64,000 nucleotides of DNA from Roseomonas sp. Lineage in GTDB: Bacteria; Pseudomonadota; Alphaproteobacteria; Acetobacterales; Acetobacteraceae. The DNA lies in the NCBI GenBank assembly GCA_020249505.1, contig JADCFN010000011.1, forward strand, positions 32,065-96,064, given 5' to 3'. Shown here piece by piece: positions 44,939 to 53,776 of this stretch; position 1 is the first letter of the stretch, and every line of letters starts with the position of its first letter. The notes under the pieces were generated by a model. The model saw nothing but the letters and a program-made list of their open reading frames with translations. It did not search any database and had not been told where the DNA came from. Made by a program: the position numbers and the translations under genes.

Positions 44939-45264
44939 GCGCGCTACCATCCCAACCCCGCATTCGCATCCCGCGCAGCGCCCGCGCTGGTGAGGTGATT
45001 GAAATCCGCACCCTGATCGAACACCCGATGGAAACCGGGCTGCGCCATGAAGCGGGCCGCGCCTTGCCGCGCGATATGCTGACGCGGCTGATGGTGCGGC
45101 TGAATGGTGAGGCATTGTTCAGCGCCGATTTCCAGAATGGCACTGCGACCAACCCCTATCATGTGTTTTTCGTGCGGATTGAAAAGCCCAGCCATTTCGA
45201 ATTCATCTGGACAGATGAAAAGGGCCGCCAAGCGCGCACTGAAGCGCGCGTGGCGGTCGCCTAA
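44935..45264 (+). CDS. soxZ: sulfur carrier partner SoxZ
   Basis: 109 aa SoxZ. RIRIPRSARAGEVIEIRTLIEHPMETGLR at the N-terminus and NPYHVFFVRIEKPSHFEFIWTDEKGR match the immunoglobulin-like SoxZ fold. It has no signal peptide and is expected to be co-exported bound to SoxY. The ATGA overlap with soxY implies equal synthesis. It is convergent with tupA, with seven bases between. Confidence 0.93.
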   Translation: MSALPSQPRIRIPRSARAGEVIEIRTLIEHPMETGLRHEAGRALPRDMLTRLMVRLNGEALFSADFQNGTATNPYHVFFVRIEKPSHFEFIWTDEKGRQARTEARVAVA

Positions 45265-45271
45265 CACAGCT

Positions 45272-46108
45272 TCACGAAACCGGTTCTGCCTTATCCGCAT
45301 TGGGGAAGAAAAGCTGTTCCCCATTGATGCGATAAGAAGCAATCGCGGCCTGCCCGGCGGCTGAGAGCAGCCAATCAATGAAGCGCTGCCCATCCGCTGC
45401 CTTCACATGCGGATGGCGCTGCGCATTGACCAGCATAACGCCATATTGATTGAACAGCCGCGTATCACCCTCGATCAAAATGCGTTGATCCTGCCGATTA
45501 CGAAAGCTCAGCCAGGTGCCACGATCAGCCAGGATATAAGCGCCCTGCGCGGCGGCGGTATTCAACGCCGGGCCCATGCCTTGCCCCACTTCGCGATACC
45601 ATTGCCCGCGTCCGGTGGCGGGGTCCACGCCTGCCTGTTGCCACAAGCGAAGCTCCGCCGCATGTGTGCCACTGCGATCACCTCGGCTGATGAAGGGCGC
45701 GCGCGCGGCGGCGATGCGGCGCAGCGCTTCAGCCGTATCACCGAGCCCGGCGATGCGCGCAGGGTCAGAAGCCGGGCCGGTGATCACGAAATCATTGAAC
45801 ATCACATGCCGCCGCGGTCCGCCGAAACCTTCCGCGACAAAGCGTTCTTCGGCAGCGCGATCATGCACAAACACCACATCCGCATCCCCGCGCCGGCCCA
45901 CATCCAAGGCCTGGCCCGTACCCAGTGCCACCACGCGCACGGCAATGCCGGTTTCGCGCGTGAAGATCGGCAAGATATGGCCAAACAGCCCGGATTGTTC
46001 CGTGCTGGTGGTGGAAGCAACGGTAATGCTGCGTTCCTGCGCCATGGCCGGCAGCGCAACAGCCGCGAGCAACATCGGCAAAATGCCGCGCCGGAAAATA
46101 CCCATCAT
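45272..46108 (-). CDS. tupA: tungstate/molybdate ABC transporter substrate-binding protein TupA
   Basis: 278 aa periplasmic oxyanion receptor. Signal peptide RRGILPMLLAAVALPAMAQ; then VASTTSTEQSGLFGHILPIF, whose TTST run is the oxyanion-binding hallmark of TupA, and RHVMFNDFVITGP. SRGDRSGTHAAE is a second ligand loop. Starts at 46108 and 46105 are both possible, with a G-rich site just upstream. It is last in a tupBCA operon and binds tungstate and perhaps molybdate tightly. Confidence 0.9.
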   Translation of the reverse strand: MMGIFRRGILPMLLAAVALPAMAQERSITVASTTSTEQSGLFGHILPIFTRETGIAVRVVALGTGQALDVGRRGDADVVFVHDRAAEERFVAEGFGGPRRHVMFNDFVITGPASDPARIAGLGDTAEALRRIAAARAPFISRGDRSGTHAAELRLWQQAGVDPATGRGQWYREVGQGMGPALNTAAAQGAYILADRGTWLSFRNRQDQRILIEGDTRLFNQYGVMLVNAQRHPHVKAADGQRFIDWLLSAAGQAAIASYRINGEQLFFPNADKAEPVS

Positions 46109-46133
46109 GTTTCCCCCCGTTCCTTCAAACCCA

Positions 46134-46856
46134 TCACCACACCAATTCGCCGCGCAGAAACGCACGCGCGGTGGCTGAAGCTGGCTGCTGGAAAAACGCC
46201 TCGGCCGGCGCCTGTTCCAACACACTGCCGCGATGCAAAAACACCATATCCCCCGCCAGCCGCCGCGCCTGCGCCAAATCATGCGTAGTCATGACAATCT
46301 TGGTGCCGCGCTGCGCCAGCGTCAGCACAATCTCCTCCACCGCACGCGTCGCAGCGGGGTCGAGGCTTGCTGAAGGCTCATCCAGAAACAGTAATTCCGG
46401 CTGTAAGGCCGCGGCGCGCGCCAACGCCAAGCGTTGCTGCTGGCCCACAGAAAGCTTGCGCGCTGGATCAGCCGTGCGATCAGCAAGCCCCACCAACGCC
46501 AGCGCTTCCTCCGCCCGCGCCAGACGTTCACCCTGCGCCACGCCGGCCAGCATCAGCGGGTAGAGCGTATTGGCGAGAACGGACCGGCGCAGCAGCACCG
46601 GGCGCTGAAACACCATCGCCTGGCGCCGCGCGGCATGGTCGGTTGGCATCGCCCAGAAGACCCGCCCCGCCGAGGGCTTCAGCAAGCCATGCAGCAGCCG
46701 CAGCAGCACGCTTTTCCCCGCACCATTCGCGCCAATCAGCAGCGTTGGCGCGCCAGCGGTAATCTTCAGCGAAACATCGCTCAGAATCTCCGCGCCACCT
46801 GCGGAAAAACCCAAGCCTTCTGTGCAAAGCGGCAGGATAGATTGAGGTGCCTGCAT
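46134..46856 (-). CDS. tupC: tungstate ABC transporter ATP-binding protein TupC
   Basis: 240 aa ATPase. Walker A GANGAGKS at 42-49, signature LSVGQQQR (a V replaces the common G), Walker B LLFLDEPSASLD and the switch H in MTTHDL. The ATG at 46856 lies one base after the tupB stop. It is 25 bases upstream of tupA. Membership of the tungstate/ molybdate group follows from its neighbours. Confidence 0.9.
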   Translation of the reverse strand: MQAPQSILPLCTEGLGFSAGGAEILSDVSLKITAGAPTLLIGANGAGKSVLLRLLHGLLKPSAGRVFWAMPTDHAARRQAMVFQRPVLLRRSVLANTLYPLMLAGVAQGERLARAEEALALVGLADRTADPARKLSVGQQQRLALARAAALQPELLFLDEPSASLDPAATRAVEEIVLTLAQRGTKIVMTTHDLAQARRLAGDMVFLHRGSVLEQAPAEAFFQQPASATARAFLRGELVW

Positions 46857-46857
46857 G

Positions 46858-47562
46858 TCAGCCGGCCCAGCGCGCGGCAATGCTCCGCACCCCCTGCGCC
46901 AGCGCATTCACGCCAAGCACAATCGCCATAAGCACAATCCCAAGCGCCAGCGCCAGCGGCAAATCGCCCTTGCTTGTTTCAAGCGCAATTGCGGTGGTCA
47001 TCACGCGGGTGAAGCCTTCAATATTGCCGCCCACCACCATCACCGCGCCCACCTCCGCCGCTGCCCGACCAAATCCCGCCAGCAGCACCGTCAGCAGCAG
47101 AAAGCGCCCATCCCACAGTAATGTCGGCACAGCGCGCCACGGCCCCGCGCCAAAGGACCGCAACTGTTCCGCATATTCTTCCCACATGCCTTCCAGCACC
47201 TGGCGCGTCAGCGCCGCCAGAATGGGCGTGATCAGCACGGCCTGAGCCAGGATCATGGCGCCCGGCGTGAACAACAACCCGAAGGAACCAAGCGGCCCGG
47301 ACCGCGACAGCAACAGATAAATCAGCAGCCCCACCACTACCGGCGGCAGCCCCATCAGCGCATTGGTCAGCGTGATCACGCCCCCCCGCCCCGGAAACCG
47401 CGCCACCGCCAAAAGCGCCCCAAGCGGCAGGCCAATCAGTGCAGCCAACAGCAGCGCGGAAAGGCTAACGCGCAAAGACAGCGCCACAATTGCCAGCACC
47501 GCCGGATCCAGGGAAAGAATCAAGCCAAAAGCAGTCGTGAATGCGCTGGCAAGGTCCTGCAC
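46858..47562 (-). CDS. tupB: tungstate ABC transporter permease TupB
   Basis: 234 aa permease with about six helices. ALMGLPPVVVGLLIYLLLSRSGPLG and the coupling loop YAEQLRSFGAGPWRAVPTLLWDGR followed by GFGRAAAEVGAVMVVGGNIEG match TupB/WtpB-type permeases. The start is GTG at 47562 with GGGAGG six bases upstream; an ATG in that region is out of frame. It is first in the operon and divergent from the regulator gene. Confidence 0.9.
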   Translation of the reverse strand: MQDLASAFTTAFGLILSLDPAVLAIVALSLRVSLSALLLAALIGLPLGALLAVARFPGRGGVITLTNALMGLPPVVVGLLIYLLLSRSGPLGSFGLLFTPGAMILAQAVLITPILAALTRQVLEGMWEEYAEQLRSFGAGPWRAVPTLLWDGRFLLLTVLLAGFGRAAAEVGAVMVVGGNIEGFTRVMTTAIALETSKGDLPLALALGIVLMAIVLGVNALAQGVRSIAARWAG

Positions 47563-47634
47563 CCCATCCTCCCGGTATCAGACTTAAATGCGGATGGGCG
47601 AAACCTGCGTCAATTCGCCATGGCGCTTGACTGA
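47563..47634. promoter_or_regulatory. tupB/regulator divergent region with inverted repeat
   Basis: The 72-base gap holds GGCGAA (47597-47602) and TTCGCC (47614-47619) as an inverted repeat with an 11-base spacer. AATTCGCCA at 47612 recurs directly at 47652 and the ATGCCGG at 47635 recurs at 47665. This is a candidate operator for the divergently encoded DNA-binding protein. Confidence 0.5.
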
Positions 47635-48543
47635 ATGCCGGTTTTTGCCGAAATTCGCCAGCAAATGCCGGATGTCCTGACACTTAAGGAAGCCGCGCGC
47701 TTCCTCCGCCTTTCCGAACGCTCGCTTTATGAGCTTGCGCGCGCACAAAAGCTGCCGGCGGCGCAGCTTGGCGGCAAATGGCTCTTCCCGCGCCGGCAGC
47801 TTGAACGCTGGCTGGCGGCCCAAGCCGATGCCGCCGCGGCGCAACGGCTGGACCCGCCGCCCATCCTGGCCGGCAGCCATGACCCTTTGCTCGATTGGGC
47901 AGCGCGGCAATCCGGCTGCGGTTTGGCCTTGCGCGGCGGCGGCAGCCTGGATGGGCTGATGGCACTCGCCGAGGGCGAGGCTTTGGTCGCCGCCAGCCAT
48001 TTGCTGGACCCCGATAGCAACAGCTTCAACGAACCCGCAGCACGTGAGTTCCTGCCCGGGCGCGCCTTTGTCGGAATTACCTGGGCCTGGCGAGAGCAAG
48101 GCTTGATCTTGCCGCAAGGCAACCCTGGCGTGCTGGCAGGGATCCCAGATTTTGCGAGACCCGGCTTGCGTGTCGCCGGGCGCCAGCCGCGCGCTGGCAG
48201 CCATGTGTTGCTGACACATTTGCTTTCAGAAGCCGGCTTGCGCCTTGATCAGATCGGCTTCCTGCCAAGCCCCGCCCTTTCCGAAGATGAGGTCGCGGCC
48301 AGCGTCGCCGAAGGCCGCGCCGATGTCGGCTTTGGCATTCGTGCGGAGGCCGCGGCGCGTGGCCTGACTTTCCTGCCGCTCTTTCGCGAGCGTTTTGACC
48401 TGGTGATGGACCGGCGCCATTTCTTCAGCGACGCCGTGCAAATATTACTGGCCTTCACGCGGGGCGAGGTCTTCGCCACCCGCGCCGCGCGGCTTGGCGG
48501 TTATGATCTTTCCGCGCTTGGTTCCGTTGCCTTCAATGCCTGA
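47635..48543 (+). CDS. HTH (excisionase/MerR-type) DNA-binding protein with PBP-like ligand domain
   Basis: 302 aa one-component regulator candidate. An N-terminal helix-turn-helix of the excisionase class covers about 14-60 (LTLKEAARFLRLSERSLYELARAQ, then KLPAAQLGGKWLFPR). From about 95 a PBP-like domain (PF12727 type) follows, with REQGLILPQGNP and GRQPRAGSHVLLTHLL. Such PBP domains occur with ModE/MoeA-like functions, so molybdate or tungstate is the likely ligand given divergent tupBCA. Start is 47635 or 47665 (MPDVLTLKEAA); neither has a clear ribosome binding site. Confidence 0.8.
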   Translation: MPVFAEIRQQMPDVLTLKEAARFLRLSERSLYELARAQKLPAAQLGGKWLFPRRQLERWLAAQADAAAAQRLDPPPILAGSHDPLLDWAARQSGCGLALRGGGSLDGLMALAEGEALVAASHLLDPDSNSFNEPAAREFLPGRAFVGITWAWREQGLILPQGNPGVLAGIPDFARPGLRVAGRQPRAGSHVLLTHLLSEAGLRLDQIGFLPSPALSEDEVAASVAEGRADVGFGIRAEAAARGLTFLPLFRERFDLVMDRRHFFSDAVQILLAFTRGEVFATRAARLGGYDLSALGSVAFNA

Positions 48544-48551
48544 CGTGACGC

Positions 48552-50192
48552 TTATTCCAGCGTAATCCCGGCATAGCCCTGCGCCGCCATATCATTCGCC
48601 CAGGCACGATAGCTTGGCGCGCTACCGGTATAGCGCGCGACGATGCGCTTTTGCTTGCCGGCAACATTCAAATTGACGCCAGTCATCCAGGAATCCACCT
48701 CCATGGAAAGCAGGCCCTTGGCCAATTCCATGACGTGATCCATCCATTTTTCCATCGCCGCTTCAGTCGCTTCTACGCGCGTATTGCGCTTGGCTTGCGC
48801 ATAGCCCAGCAAATCGCTCACCCATTCCACGTTGAATTCAATGGAACGCGGAATATTGCCAAGCGCGGTATGCGGCCCCAGCAGCATGAACATATTCGGC
48901 ATGCCCTTTTGCATCATGCCAACCAGAGAAGTCGCGCCATCCTGCCAGACTTCCTTGAGCGTCACGCCATCCGCGCCCTGGAATTCAATCCGGTCGAAAG
49001 CGCCACGCAAAGCATCAAAACCCGTGGCATAGACAATGATATCGAATTCATACTCGGCTTCGCTGGTCTTAATGCCCGTTGGCGTAATGCGCTCAATCGG
49101 GTTTGCCTTGCTATCCACCAGCGTCACATTAAGCTGATTGTAGCATTCGAAATAGAAGGTCTCCAAGGGCACACGCCTGGTTCCAAAACCGTGATTCTTT
49201 GGAATCAGCATCTCCGCCACTTTCGGGTCCTTCACGCGCTGGCGGATCTTATTCGCGACGAAGCGTGATACTTCCTCATTCGCTGCGCGATTGGTCAGCA
49301 GATCCTTGAAATTACCAACCCAAATCCCGAAGCCCTTTTCGGAATAGAGCTTTTCCAGGAATGCCTCACGTTCCTCGGCCGAGACATCGAAGGTGTTGCG
49401 CGGATCGGGTGTGTGCAGGAAGCAGGAAAAGGTTTCCTGGCAGCGCTTGAAAATCTCATCATAGCGCGCGCGGATTTCCGCCATTTCCTCGGCGCTGATC
49501 TTGCCATTATGCAAGGGCGCGCACCAATTGGGGGTACGCTGAAACACCACAAGCTGCTTGGCGGTTTTCGCCACTTCCTGAATGGTCTGCACGCCCGATG
49601 CGCCAGTACCGATCACCGCCACGCGCTTGCCGGTGAAATCCACCTTTTCCTTCGGCCAAAGCCCCGTGTGGAAGGATTGGCCCTTGAAATCCGCAATGCC
49701 CGGAAATTGCGGCATGGTCGGTGCGGAAAGCGCGCCAATCGCCGTGATCAGGAAGCGCGTTTTATGCGCACTCCCATCTTCCAATGTGACGGTCCAGCTT
49801 CGCGTTGCCTCATCCCAGCGCGCCGCCTTCACGCGGGCAGAGAATTGGATATCGCGACGCAGATCGTATTTATCGGCGACCAGGTTCAGATAGCGTTCGG
49901 TTTCCGGCTGCGGCGCGAAATGTTCGGTCCAATGCCATTCCTTCAGTAAATCCTTGTCGAAGGAATAGCCATAGGAATAGCTTTCCGAATCAAAGCGGCA
50001 GCCGGGGTAGCGGTTCCAATACCAGGTGCCGCCCACACCCGTGCCGGCTTCAAACACGCGCGCCTTCATGCCCAATTGGCGCAGCCGGATCAGCTGATAA
50101 AGCCCGGACATGCCCGCCCCAATCACAATGGCATCGTAATCGAGCCCCTTGTCACTGGCCTTTGCCCTTGTCGCTTCCATCACTGCGCTCAT
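48552..50192 (-). CDS. Baeyer-Villiger-type flavin monooxygenase
   Basis: 546 aa FAD/NADPH monooxygenase. First Rossmann GAGMSGLY at 25-32, GGTWYWNRYPGCRFDSE, the Baeyer-Villiger fingerprint FKGQSFHTGLW at 169-179 (FxGxxxHxxxW) and the NADP motif GTGASG at 195-200; the late ATGFDA is also typical. It would insert oxygen next to a ketone to give an ester or lactone. It converges on the tup regulator with eight bases between. Upstream, 172 bases separate it from the next gene; its ribosome binding site is TAGGAG. Confidence 0.92.
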   Translation of the reverse strand: MSAVMEATRAKASDKGLDYDAIVIGAGMSGLYQLIRLRQLGMKARVFEAGTGVGGTWYWNRYPGCRFDSESYSYGYSFDKDLLKEWHWTEHFAPQPETERYLNLVADKYDLRRDIQFSARVKAARWDEATRSWTVTLEDGSAHKTRFLITAIGALSAPTMPQFPGIADFKGQSFHTGLWPKEKVDFTGKRVAVIGTGASGVQTIQEVAKTAKQLVVFQRTPNWCAPLHNGKISAEEMAEIRARYDEIFKRCQETFSCFLHTPDPRNTFDVSAEEREAFLEKLYSEKGFGIWVGNFKDLLTNRAANEEVSRFVANKIRQRVKDPKVAEMLIPKNHGFGTRRVPLETFYFECYNQLNVTLVDSKANPIERITPTGIKTSEAEYEFDIIVYATGFDALRGAFDRIEFQGADGVTLKEVWQDGATSLVGMMQKGMPNMFMLLGPHTALGNIPRSIEFNVEWVSDLLGYAQAKRNTRVEATEAAMEKWMDHVMELAKGLLSMEVDSWMTGVNLNVAGKQKRIVARYTGSAPSYRAWANDMAAQGYAGITLE

Positions 50193-50364
50193 GTCGTTAA
50201 CTCCTACCCTTCTGCCAGGTCACACTGGCCCTTGAGCCTCTATATTCACGCAAATACGCAAAAAACCAAACGGTGATAACTCTGCCCAAATGGACAGGCC
50301 GTGATTTGATCCGGATCAGAAGCCACGCGAACGGGGGGCTGAAATGCGGGAAATGCCGGTAATG

Positions 50365-51981
50365 TCACGCCGCCAGCCGCGCCCGCGCATCCGCCCGCAG
50401 CATATCGGCACCCTTTTCCGCAATCATGATCGTCGGCGCATTGGTATTGGTGGAAGTCACCGCAGGCATGACCGAAGCATCAATCACCCGCAGCCCTTCC
50501 AGCCCATGCACGCGGAGCCTTTCATCCACCACCGACATCACATCTGGCCCCATGCGGCACGAACAGGAAGCATGAAAGACAGTGCTGCCCACTTGCCGCG
50601 CGTAATGAAGCCATTCCTCATCCGTTTGCACTTCCGGCCCCGGCATGGATTCAGCGACCATATAGCGTTGCAGCGCTGGCTTGCTGAACCATTCACGCAT
50701 CAGGCGTAGCCCCGCGACAATGCTGCGCTGGTCGCGATCTTCTGCCAGGTAATTCGGGTTAATGGTCGGCTGTTCGCGCGGATCAGCGCTGCGGGCTGCA
50801 ATGAAGCCGCGGCTTTCCGGGCGCATTTGCCAAACGCCCGCAGTCATGCCGGGCCTGGTATCCAAAACCCGCGCTGGACCGGGCGCGTAACTCGCGGAAG
50901 CGAACAGCGCCTGCATATCGGGCGTCGCACTCTCCGGCAAAGCCTTGAAGGAAGCGGCGAGAAGTGATGCCGCATAGGTCAGCACGCCGCGCCCAAAAAC
51001 CGCGAATTTCAGTACCTCACCAGCCAGCCGCAGGCCACGCGTGCGTTCATTCAGTGTCGCCACATCCTTCACCACGGCTTGCACGCGCACGAGGAAATGA
51101 TCCTGAAAATTCCGCCCTACGCCGCGTAATTGATGCAGCACCGGAATGCCGAGCCCCGCCAAATGTTCCGCATCCCCCACACCAGAAAGTTGCAGGATAT
51201 GTGGCGAACCAATCGCGCCGGCGGAAAGGATCACCTCCACCGCCGCATCGGTGCGTTCAGTGACACCACCGCGGGAAAACTCTACGCCGACCGCGCGCTT
51301 GCCTTCGAAAACTACACGATGCACCAACGCACTGGTCACCACGCGCAGATTGGGCCTACCCATCGCCGGGCGCAGATAGGAACGCGCGGCACTCGCACGG
51401 AACCGCCCGCCGCGTGTCTGCTGCACCCAGCCGATATGATCGCCAAGCCCATGCGGCAGATCGTTCAAATCATCGCGGTAGTCCCAGCCCATTTGCTCGC
51501 CCGCTTCAATCGCCGCCTGACACAGTTCCGGCTGGTCCCGCGACGGCGAGGTATAGAGAAAACCATCCTTGCCATGCGCCGCCTTATCCGGCCCCTGCCA
51601 TTTCTCGGATTTGTTGAAGTAAGGCAGCACATCGCCTGAAGACCAGCCGCGATTCCCAAGCTGCGCCCAGTGATCATAATCTTCCGGCTGGGACCGGATA
51701 TAGATCATGCCATTGATCGAACTTGACCCACCCAGCACCCGGCCACGCGGGTAATTGATTTCGCGCCCGTTCAAGCCAGACTCACGATCCGCCTTGAAGC
51801 CCCAGGTCAGCGTCGGGTGATCGAGCAATTTCATATAGCCGGCCGGAATATGGATCAGCGGGTTCCAATCCTTACCGCCCGCTTCAATCAGCAGCACCTG
51901 ATTGCCCGGGTCTTCGGATAGGCGATTGGCCAGCACGCAGCCCGCCGAACCACCGCCCACAATCACATAATCAGCCTTCAT
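50365..51981 (-). CDS. GMC-family FAD oxidoreductase
   Basis: 538 aa choline-dehydrogenase-like enzyme. GGGSAG at 9-14, [20 protein letters not shown] at about 78-97, and catalytic residues in [11 protein letters not shown] and [14 protein letters not shown] at the C-terminus. It lies upstream of the Baeyer-Villiger gene on the same strand, but the gap of 172 bases leaves co-transcription uncertain. An alcohol oxidised here to a ketone could feed that monooxygenase; this is inferred. Confidence 0.92.
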   Translation of the reverse strand: MKADYVIVGGGSAGCVLANRLSEDPGNQVLLIEAGGKDWNPLIHIPAGYMKLLDHPTLTWGFKADRESGLNGREINYPRGRVLGGSSSINGMIYIRSQPEDYDHWAQLGNRGWSSGDVLPYFNKSEKWQGPDKAAHGKDGFLYTSPSRDQPELCQAAIEAGEQMGWDYRDDLNDLPHGLGDHIGWVQQTRGGRFRASAARSYLRPAMGRPNLRVVTSALVHRVVFEGKRAVGVEFSRGGVTERTDAAVEVILSAGAIGSPHILQLSGVGDAEHLAGLGIPVLHQLRGVGRNFQDHFLVRVQAVVKDVATLNERTRGLRLAGEVLKFAVFGRGVLTYAASLLAASFKALPESATPDMQALFASASYAPGPARVLDTRPGMTAGVWQMRPESRGFIAARSADPREQPTINPNYLAEDRDQRSIVAGLRLMREWFSKPALQRYMVAESMPGPEVQTDEEWLHYARQVGSTVFHASCSCRMGPDVMSVVDERLRVHGLEGLRVIDASVMPAVTSTNTNAPTIMIAEKGADMLRADARARLAA

Positions 51982-52642
51982 GGCGCTTCCCCTTTAGAAG
52001 GCATGATAGGCCAAGTAGGCGCATTTCAAAGCCCCCTTTTTGGCTTGCATCCGCCGCTGATCCTGGCAAGGTTCCGGCAAGCACCGCCGCCAAAGTGTCG
52101 GGATGAGGAAGGAAGCCAAGATGCGCAAATGGTTCATGCTGACCCTGACAGCTTTGGCGTTGCTGATCTCATCCCCAGCAAGCCAGGCCCAGAGCTGGCC
52201 CGCCCAGCCGATCACCCTCATCAATGGCTTTCCGCCAGGTGGCGGCGCCGATATCCTGGCGCGCCTTTTTGCCGAAAGGCTGCGTGACGCGCTAGGCCAG
52301 CCTGTCACGGTGGAAAACCGCACCGGCGCCAATGGGCTGATCGCCGCCGGCACGGTCGCAGCTGCGCGGCCTGATGGCTATACGCTGCTGCTGCAAACCA
52401 TGAGCATCGCCGCAACGTCAGTCGTGATGCGGGGTGTGACGCTGAACTTCAACCCGGACCGAGACCTTGCGCAAAGCGTCATCATCGCCGGCTTGGATAA
52501 TCTGGCTTATGTCTCTGCCAAAATACCCTTCACCACGGTGCAGCAGGTGATCGATTATGCCCGCGCCAATCCGGACAAACTTACTTACGGGTCCCCCGGC
52601 GTTGGTAGTTCGTATCAGCTTTGGGCCGCGCAACTGGCGCAG

Positions 52643-53310
52643 AATACGATCAATGCCCGAGAACCGAGAGTACCTGCTGAAATATTGCGCCTTCCTCGCG
52701 ACCTGCAGGCAAACTGGATAGACGGAGCAGGGCTTGGCAGGAATTTCGATAACGGAGGTTTTGTAATGATGTGCGCTAATGGCAGCGCCGCATCATCAGT
52801 ATACGATACCGTGCGTGGAAACAGCCGAAACGCAGTAGGGGCTGCATGTACGGCTATGATGCATACGATACTCACTAATCCCCCGCCATTTCCTGAAATG
52901 GACTCTGATGATGTGTTCAGAGCAATTCTCTCGCGCAGAAGAATTCCACGCCACGTCATTGACGGAGAAACCTTGAGAGATAACTTTATTCGTTCGGTAA
53001 ACGATGCCAACAATGCTGACAAGACAAGGGCATCCGTACAGGTCAGGGGAGCCGATGGCAGGGACTATAGTTTCAATATCAATGGCGGAGTCGCGGCCTA
53101 TGTATCCGCCATACAGCCCCCGCGAAATGCCAGTGGCCCAATTCCGGATTATGCAAGCATCATTCAAGAGGCATCACGATGCTTTCGTGTTGTCAGCGCT
53201 GATGCAGACCCGACTATAGGGCATTGTGCCAACAGTGTGGGTATCCCTCTGGCTAGGAGGGCAAGACAAGAGGGACCTGTTTATTCAACGGTGAGATGAT
53301 GCATATCACT
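52643..53310 (+). mobile_element. 668-base low-GC insertion with flanking AATA
   Basis: Inserted in a Bug gene; AATA occurs at both junctions (52643-52646 and 53311-53314), and precise removal of one copy plus the insert restores the coding frame. Counted GC for 52921-53040 is 56/120 (47%), against 38/60 (63%) for a host-gene line at 52261-52320. AGA and AGG arginine codons, rare in neighbouring genes, are frequent. No transposase, no convincing terminal inverted repeats and no clear integron attC site are seen. The element carries one ORF with its own ribosome binding site. Confidence 0.75.
52766..53299 (+). CDS. unknown protein encoded within the insertion
   Basis: 177 aa ORF that I do not recognise. 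GGAGG lies seven bases before the first of two ATGs (52766, 52769), so translation looks real. The protein has no signal peptide or membrane segment; it contains four cysteines, an Arg-rich stretch (ILSRRRIPRHVIDGETLRDN), and a Gly/Asp/Asn-rich middle (GADGRDYSFNINGGVAAYV). The frame is open from the left edge of the insertion, joined to the Bug gene, so a fusion with the receptor's N-terminus is also possible. It ends 11 bases before the right junction. Low GC and foreign codon use suggest recent transfer. Confidence 0.6.
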   Translation: MMCANGSAASSVYDTVRGNSRNAVGAACTAMMHTILTNPPPFPEMDSDDVFRAILSRRRIPRHVIDGETLRDNFIRSVNDANNADKTRASVQVRGADGRDYSFNINGGVAAYVSAIQPPRNASGPIPDYASIIQEASRCFRVVSADADPTIGHCANSVGIPLARRARQEGPVYSTVR

Positions 53311-53776
53311 AATATTACCGGCATGCGCATGGTGCATGTGCCGTTTCGCGGCGGCCCGCCTGCCATTACGGAAATTATCGCTGGGCGCGTGGATATGATG
53401 TTCGGCAATCTCGCGGAAATCCTGCCGCATATCCGCTCCGGCGCAGTGCGGCCGATTGCCTTTACCAGCGTGCCACCCTCACCGGTACTGCCGGGCGTGC
53501 CCACCATTGCCGATTCCGGCCTGCCATAATTTGCCGCCGATAATTGGTTCGGCATCGCAGCCCCAGGCGCCACACCGCGCCCTATTCTGGAAAGGCTGAA
53601 TGCGGAAGTGAACCGCGCCCCGCAAAACCCTGAGGTCGCGCAACGCCTAATCTCCCTCGGCTACCAGCCGCGCGGTGGCACGATTGAAGAAATGGTCGCG
53701 ACCATCCAACGCGACCGCGCCAAATGGAAAGGCGTGATCGAAGCCAATAACATCTGCGCGGAATAGGAAAAACGCT

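Larger units (their letters stand above)
52121..53766 (+). pseudogene. tripartite tricarboxylate (Bug) receptor, interrupted by an insertion and a stop
   Basis: 5' part (52121-52646): signal peptide MRKWFMLTLTALALLISSPASQA, then the Bug loops ITLINGFPPGGGADILARLF and VTVENRTGANG. 3' part (53311-53766): ITGMRMVHVPFRGGPPAITEI and the conserved tail. Between them lies a 668-base insertion; removing it joins ...LAQN to ITGMRM in frame. The 3' part has an additional TAA at about 53527-53529, in GLP-stop-FAADNWFG. The gene is therefore dead. It is divergent from the GMC gene at 50365, and AGGAAGG precedes its ATG. Confidence 0.9.

Noticed and set aside
52643..53310. Insertion as a classical IS element or integron cassette
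   Set aside because: No transposase, no convincing terminal inverted repeats and no clear attC structure were found; recorded only as an unclassified insertion.
53296..53529. Separate small gene MMHITNITGMRM...
   Set aside because: It is the 3' fragment of the interrupted Bug receptor, starting at the insertion edge and ending at an internal stop.
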